Origin: Bacteroidota bacterium
GTDB taxonomy: Bacteria > Bacteroidota > Bacteroidia > UKL13-3
Direction of reading: 5' to 3'
DNA: 10,524 nt
NCBI GenBank assembly: GCA_947462865.1
Contig: CANHRW010000054.1
Location: 1-10,524 of the forward strand
Positions 7,794 to 10,524 of the stretch are shown in pieces. Below the pieces are notes generated by a model. It saw only the letters and a list, made by a program, of their open reading frames with translations. It ran no database searches and was not told where the DNA came from. Each line of letters opens with the position of its first letter. Position 1 is the first letter of the stretch. The position numbers were made by a program, and so were the translations under genes.

Positions 7794-8255
7794 ATGGCTA
7801 TTTTCAATTCAGATAAAAATTCAGGTTTCAACCCTCAAGAAATCAATATTTTAAACGCAAGTACTTCTATACAAGGCGACTTAAACTCTGAGGGAGATAT
7901 TCGCATAGATGGACAAGTCAGAGGAAATGTACAAGTAAAAGCCAAACTGGTTTTAGGCAGTTCCTCAAAAATAGAAGGAAACGTCAGTGCATTTAATTGT
8001 GAAGTTTCAGGACAAGTTTTGGGCAATATTAAAGCTACAGAGGTCTTAACTATTAAACAAACAGCTAGCATTACAGGTGATATTACTTGCAGTAAATTAA
8101 TCATCGAATCAGGCGCAAGCTTCAATGGAAAAAGTGAAATGAAAGGCCCATTAAGCATTGGCAACGACTTTAACAAAAACAAAGCCAGCAAACCTATCGA
8201 AACCAAATCACCGGTAAATGCCGAAAATTCAATCCTCCAAAAAGCAGGGGCTTAA
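7794..8255 (+). CDS. Bactofilin (polymer-forming cytoskeletal protein)
   Basis: A 153-residue protein of the bactofilin family (DUF583). Its central region, about residues 20-120, is a run of short beta-strand repeats with alternating hydrophobic residues and recurring glycine turns (IQGDLNSEGDIRIDGQVRGN, LGSSSKIEGNV, VSGQVLGNI, ASITGDI). This pattern forms the right-handed beta-helix that polymerises without nucleotides. The short N-terminal tail and the Lys/Pro/Asn-rich C-terminal tail (about 125-153) are typically disordered. There is no transmembrane helix, so it is cytoplasmic and may bind the membrane through its N-terminus. In several bacteria bactofilins act with M23 peptidases to set cell shape, which fits the M23-like gene 127 nt upstream. 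The last 38 nt overlap atpZ in another frame. The leader has no Shine-Dalgarno site. Confidence 0.93.
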   Translation: MAIFNSDKNSGFNPQEINILNASTSIQGDLNSEGDIRIDGQVRGNVQVKAKLVLGSSSKIEGNVSAFNCEVSGQVLGNIKATEVLTIKQTASITGDITCSKLIIESGASFNGKSEMKGPLSIGNDFNKNKASKPIETKSPVNAENSILQKAGA

Positions 8256-8436
8256 TCCCATACTTAAATATTCAGGCATGGCCTTTCAAATGATTGGGGT
8301 CATTGTGAGTTTAACATTGGCAGGTAAGTATCTTGATTATTTATTGGAAACGCCATTTCCTGTGTTCACATTGGTATTTGTTGTTTGCTCAGTGTTTATT
8401 GCACTTTTTTTAACAATTCGTGATTTAATCAAGTAA
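8218..8436 (+). CDS. atpZ: AtpZ/AtpI family protein (F-type ATP synthase accessory protein)
   Basis: A 72-residue membrane protein with two helices (about residues 21-36 and 47-66). The motif YSGMAFQMIGVIVS, followed by AGKYLDYLLETPFPVFTLV, is characteristic of AtpZ proteins encoded just ahead of atpB. AtpZ with AtpI is thought to help c-ring assembly or divalent cation (Mg2+/Ca2+) transport for the ATP synthase; the exact role is debated. The ATG at 8218 is the only start that keeps the conserved KYSGMAFQ segment plus a short basic head. It lies 38 nt inside the bactofilin coding region, in another frame, so translation of the two is probably coupled. The next gene begins 17 nt after its stop. 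Confidence 0.88.
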   Translation: MPKIQSSKKQGLNPILKYSGMAFQMIGVIVSLTLAGKYLDYLLETPFPVFTLVFVVCSVFIALFLTIRDLIK

Positions 8437-8453
8437 ATCTTTAGGTTTGCAGC

Positions 8454-8864
8454 ATGTTTAGCCGGAATTTTTACAAAATCATTTCCATTTCGAGTTTGCT
8501 ATTGGCAGCTATTTTATGGCTCTTAGATTTTTTAAACGACTCATATTCAATTAGTTTATTGGTTTGGCCAGCCCTATTTTACCTATACGGCATGAGCTGC
8601 ATCATCTATTATATTTCGCATTCCGGATTAAAAAAAGACAATAAAACATTTATCACTAGAATGTATTCTTCTATAGGCATCAGATTTATTTTTAGTTTAT
8701 CTCCACTGCTCATTTACTTGTTTTTCATGCCTTCCAAGGATATTTATTTTATTATTACCTATCTTTTCTTGTATTTCTTTTACACTGCTTTTGAAATTTA
8801 TTTCCTTGTTGCTAACTTGCGCCCCGATTCAAAAAACCAATCGACTCATGCAAAGTTCCAATAA
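8454..8864 (+). CDS. Four-helix membrane protein, AtpI-like by position
   Basis: A 136-residue hydrophobic protein with four predicted helices at about residues 8-26, 33-53, 73-92 and 97-119. It sits between atpZ and atpB, the place occupied by atpI (ATP synthase subunit I) in many bacteria, and has the same number of helices. The last helix ends in FFYTAFEIYFLVANLRPDSK, with an acidic residue inside the membrane segment. I cannot claim clear sequence similarity to classical AtpI. Its 3' end overlaps atpB by 17 nt, and it follows atpZ by 17 nt, so it belongs to the same transcript. The most likely role is assistance in F0 or c-ring assembly, inferred from position only. Confidence 0.75.
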   Translation: MFSRNFYKIISISSLLLAAILWLLDFLNDSYSISLLVWPALFYLYGMSCIIYYISHSGLKKDNKTFITRMYSSIGIRFIFSLSPLLIYLFFMPSKDIYFIITYLFLYFFYTAFEIYFLVANLRPDSKNQSTHAKFQ

Positions 8865-9996
8865 AAAGATTTTCAAGCGTTTAGCACTGACAGCCATTCT
8901 TTTATCAGCTATCGGATTCTGGAGCTTTCAATCTTTTGCCAACGAAACTGCTACAGATACATTGACTCAACAGCCGTTGGTAACGGAAAATCATGCAGAG
9001 GCTCACCCATCAGAAGCACATGACGAAGGCAAGGTTGATGCTGGCAAATTAATCATGGAACACATTGCCGATGCCCATGATTGGCATATTGCTACTGTTG
9101 GAACTACTCATATCTCCATTCCACTGCCTGTTATCATTAAAGACGCAAATGGAGTAAAAGTTTTTCTTTCAAGCGCATTCCACCACGGACATGAAAGTTT
9201 TGAAGGTTACGCTTTAAAAGAGGGTAAAATTGTTGCAGTTGATGCCAACAACCAAATCATTGAAAATGCTGACTTTATAGATTTATCTATCACTAAAAAT
9301 GTGGCAGCTATGTTTATTGCTGTATTTGTATTGTGCTGGTTAATGTTAAGAGTTGCTGCACATTATACCAAAAACAACAACAAAGCACCTAAAGGCCTCA
9401 ATAATTTAATTGAGACTTTAATCTTGTTTATCAGAGACGAAATAGCTAAACCTTCAATTGGTCCTAAATACGAAAAGTTCTTGCCTTATTTATTGACTAT
9501 TTTCTTTTTCATTTTTATCAATAACTTATTTGGATTGGTACCTTTCTTCCCAGGCGGTGCAAACGTAACGGGTAATATTGCCATCACTTTGGTTTTGGCT
9601 ATTTTTACTTTTGTTATTACTTCTTTCAGTGGGAACAAAAGCTATTGGGGACATATTTTTATGCCTCCAGGAGTTCCTAAACCATTATGGATTTTATTGG
9701 TTCCAATTGAAATTATTGGAATGTTAAACAAACCGATTGTTTTAATGATTCGTTTGTTTGCCAATATCACCGCAGGTCATATTATTATCCTTGGATTCTT
9801 TAGTTTAATTTTCATTTTTGGAGCGATGAACCAATACATGGGCCTTGGGGTCTCAGTATTGTCAGTTGCGTTTACTACATTTATGAGCTTCTTAGAATTG
9901 CTAGTAGCATTTTTACAAGCTTATGTATTTACTTTACTTTCTTCTCTGTATTTCGGTTCAGCAGTTGAAGAGCATCACCACGAAGAACATCATTAA
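8848..9996 (+). CDS. atpB: F0F1 ATP synthase subunit a
   Basis: Subunit a forms the two half-channels that carry protons to the c-ring. The protein has 382 residues from the ATG at 8848, which gives a clean signal peptide (KKIFKRLALTAILLSAIGFW, then SFA before NETATD). An in-frame ATG at 8791 would add 19 unlikely residues and lengthen the overlap with the previous gene to 74 nt. A soluble domain (about 32-148), rich in His and acidic residues, precedes the first main helix (about 150-170). Conserved elements are FFFIFINNLFGLVPFFPGG (219-237), and KPIVLMIRLFANITAGH (295-311) with the essential Arg302. FLELLVAFLQAYVFTLL (348-364) follows. It ends in a His/Glu-rich tail. The long periplasmic N-terminus is usual in Bacteroidota and longer than in E. 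coli (271 residues). It overlaps the previous gene by 17 nt and lies 35 nt before atpE. Confidence 0.95.
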   Translation: MQSSNKKIFKRLALTAILLSAIGFWSFQSFANETATDTLTQQPLVTENHAEAHPSEAHDEGKVDAGKLIMEHIADAHDWHIATVGTTHISIPLPVIIKDANGVKVFLSSAFHHGHESFEGYALKEGKIVAVDANNQIIENADFIDLSITKNVAAMFIAVFVLCWLMLRVAAHYTKNNNKAPKGLNNLIETLILFIRDEIAKPSIGPKYEKFLPYLLTIFFFIFINNLFGLVPFFPGGANVTGNIAITLVLAIFTFVITSFSGNKSYWGHIFMPPGVPKPLWILLVPIEIIGMLNKPIVLMIRLFANITAGHIIILGFFSLIFIFGAMNQYMGLGVSVLSVAFTTFMSFLELLVAFLQAYVFTLLSSLYFGSAVEEHHHEEHH

Positions 9997-10019
9997 TCAA
10001 CAATATAATCATCTATTAA

Positions 10020-10289
<270 letters not shown>

Positions 10290-10301
10290 TACACTTTGTA
10301 A

Positions 10302-10339
10302 AAGAAACACATAGTGCCTTCCGGCAATATGTGTTTCTT
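10302..10339 (+). terminator. Strong intercistronic hairpin between atpE and atpF (stability, processing or partial termination)
   Basis: AAGAAACACATA (10302-10313) pairs perfectly with TATGTGTTTCTT (10328-10339). After one G/A mismatch the stem continues with TGCC/GGCA closed by a TTCC tetraloop, giving 16 base pairs in 17 positions. It lies 12 nt after the atpE stop and 45 nt before the atpF start. The downstream side is only moderately T-rich (TATCT) with no clean U-tract, so full termination is unlikely. A leaky terminator or a 3'-end barrier to exonucleases fits the need for many more c subunits than b subunits. Confidence 0.7.
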
Positions 10340-10384
10340 ATCTAGTTGAGGCATTTCAATCAAAAACATTAATCATTAGAACAA

Positions 10385-10524
10385 ATGGAATTAGTAAAAC
10401 CTGGCTTAGGTTTAATCTTTTGGATGACCATTACCTTCAGTTTGGTATTGTTTATCCTTTCAAAATTTGCATGGAAACCAATTCTTAACTCAATAAGAGA
10501 AAGAGAAGATTCTATCAACAATGC
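10385..10524 (+). CDS. atpF: F0F1 ATP synthase subunit b (partial, 3' end outside window)
   Basis: The first 46 codons of subunit b are present, and the frame is open to the right edge. It begins MELVKPGLGLIFWMTITFS, then VLFILSKFAWKPILNSIRER. This is the single N-terminal membrane helix followed by the Lys-Pro-Ile turn and the start of the charged stalk helix, all standard for AtpF. Subunit b forms the peripheral stalk that holds F1 static against the turning c-ring. It follows atpE by 95 nt, the longest gap among the atp genes here, and that gap is occupied by the strong hairpin. Relatives are about 165 residues long. Confidence 0.95.
   Translation, partial: MELVKPGLGLIFWMTITFSLVLFILSKFAWKPILNSIREREDSINN

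Noticed and set aside
8442..8449. TAGGTTTG, an exact TAnnTTTG match just before the AtpI-like gene
   Set aside because: It ends 4 nt before the ATG at 8454, so transcription would start at or after the start codon. It is most likely chance.
8791..8847. Earlier in-frame ATG for atpB at 8791
   Set aside because: It would overlap the preceding gene by 74 nt and place 19 extra residues ahead of a signal peptide that begins normally at the ATG at 8848.

Overview
The window is AT-rich chromosomal DNA from a member of the Bacteroidota. The evidence is a PorW/SprE-type type IX secretion lipoprotein, which is specific to that phylum, together with a bacterial SUI1/YciH protein, a bactofilin next to an F-type ATP synthase operon, mostly A-rich leaders without Shine-Dalgarno sites, and two exact matches to the Bacteroidota -7 promoter element TAnnTTTG. 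I cannot fix the genus or class from the sequence alone.

Layout. A divergent promoter region at about 7228-7294 splits the window. To its left, five genes run on the minus strand and are probably cotranscribed. In transcription order they are porW/sprE (type IX secretion lipoprotein), a class A penicillin-binding protein (5 nt later), a cationic amino acid transporter-like permease (78 nt later), a YciH/SUI1 protein (4-nt ATGA overlap) and a phospholipase D/cardiolipin synthase-like gene (9 nt later) that runs off the left edge. To its right, seven genes run on the plus strand: a short one-helix membrane protein resembling the N-terminal anchor of a Bacteroidota M23 peptidase but lacking the peptidase domain, a bactofilin, atpZ, a four-helix AtpI-like membrane protein, atpB, atpE and the beginning of atpF. 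The operon presumably continues with further ATP synthase genes.

How the genes fit together. The left arm concerns the envelope: protein export, peptidoglycan synthesis, amino acid uptake and phospholipid synthesis. The right arm begins with two shape- or wall-linked genes and continues into the F0 sector of ATP synthase. Reading frames overlap at bactofilin/atpZ (38 nt), orf136/atpB (17 nt) and permease/yciH (4 nt), which suggests translational coupling. A strong 16-bp hairpin between atpE and atpF is well placed to raise atpE mRNA relative to its neighbours, as the c-ring stoichiometry requires.

I do not see an undescribed defence, mobile or biosynthetic system here. There are no tRNAs, rRNAs, insertion sequences or CRISPR arrays. 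The points most worth a second look are the M23-like gene without its catalytic domain, the atpE-atpF hairpin, a 10-bp direct repeat with 20-bp period in the divergent promoter region, and the placement of a bactofilin within the ATP synthase transcription unit.
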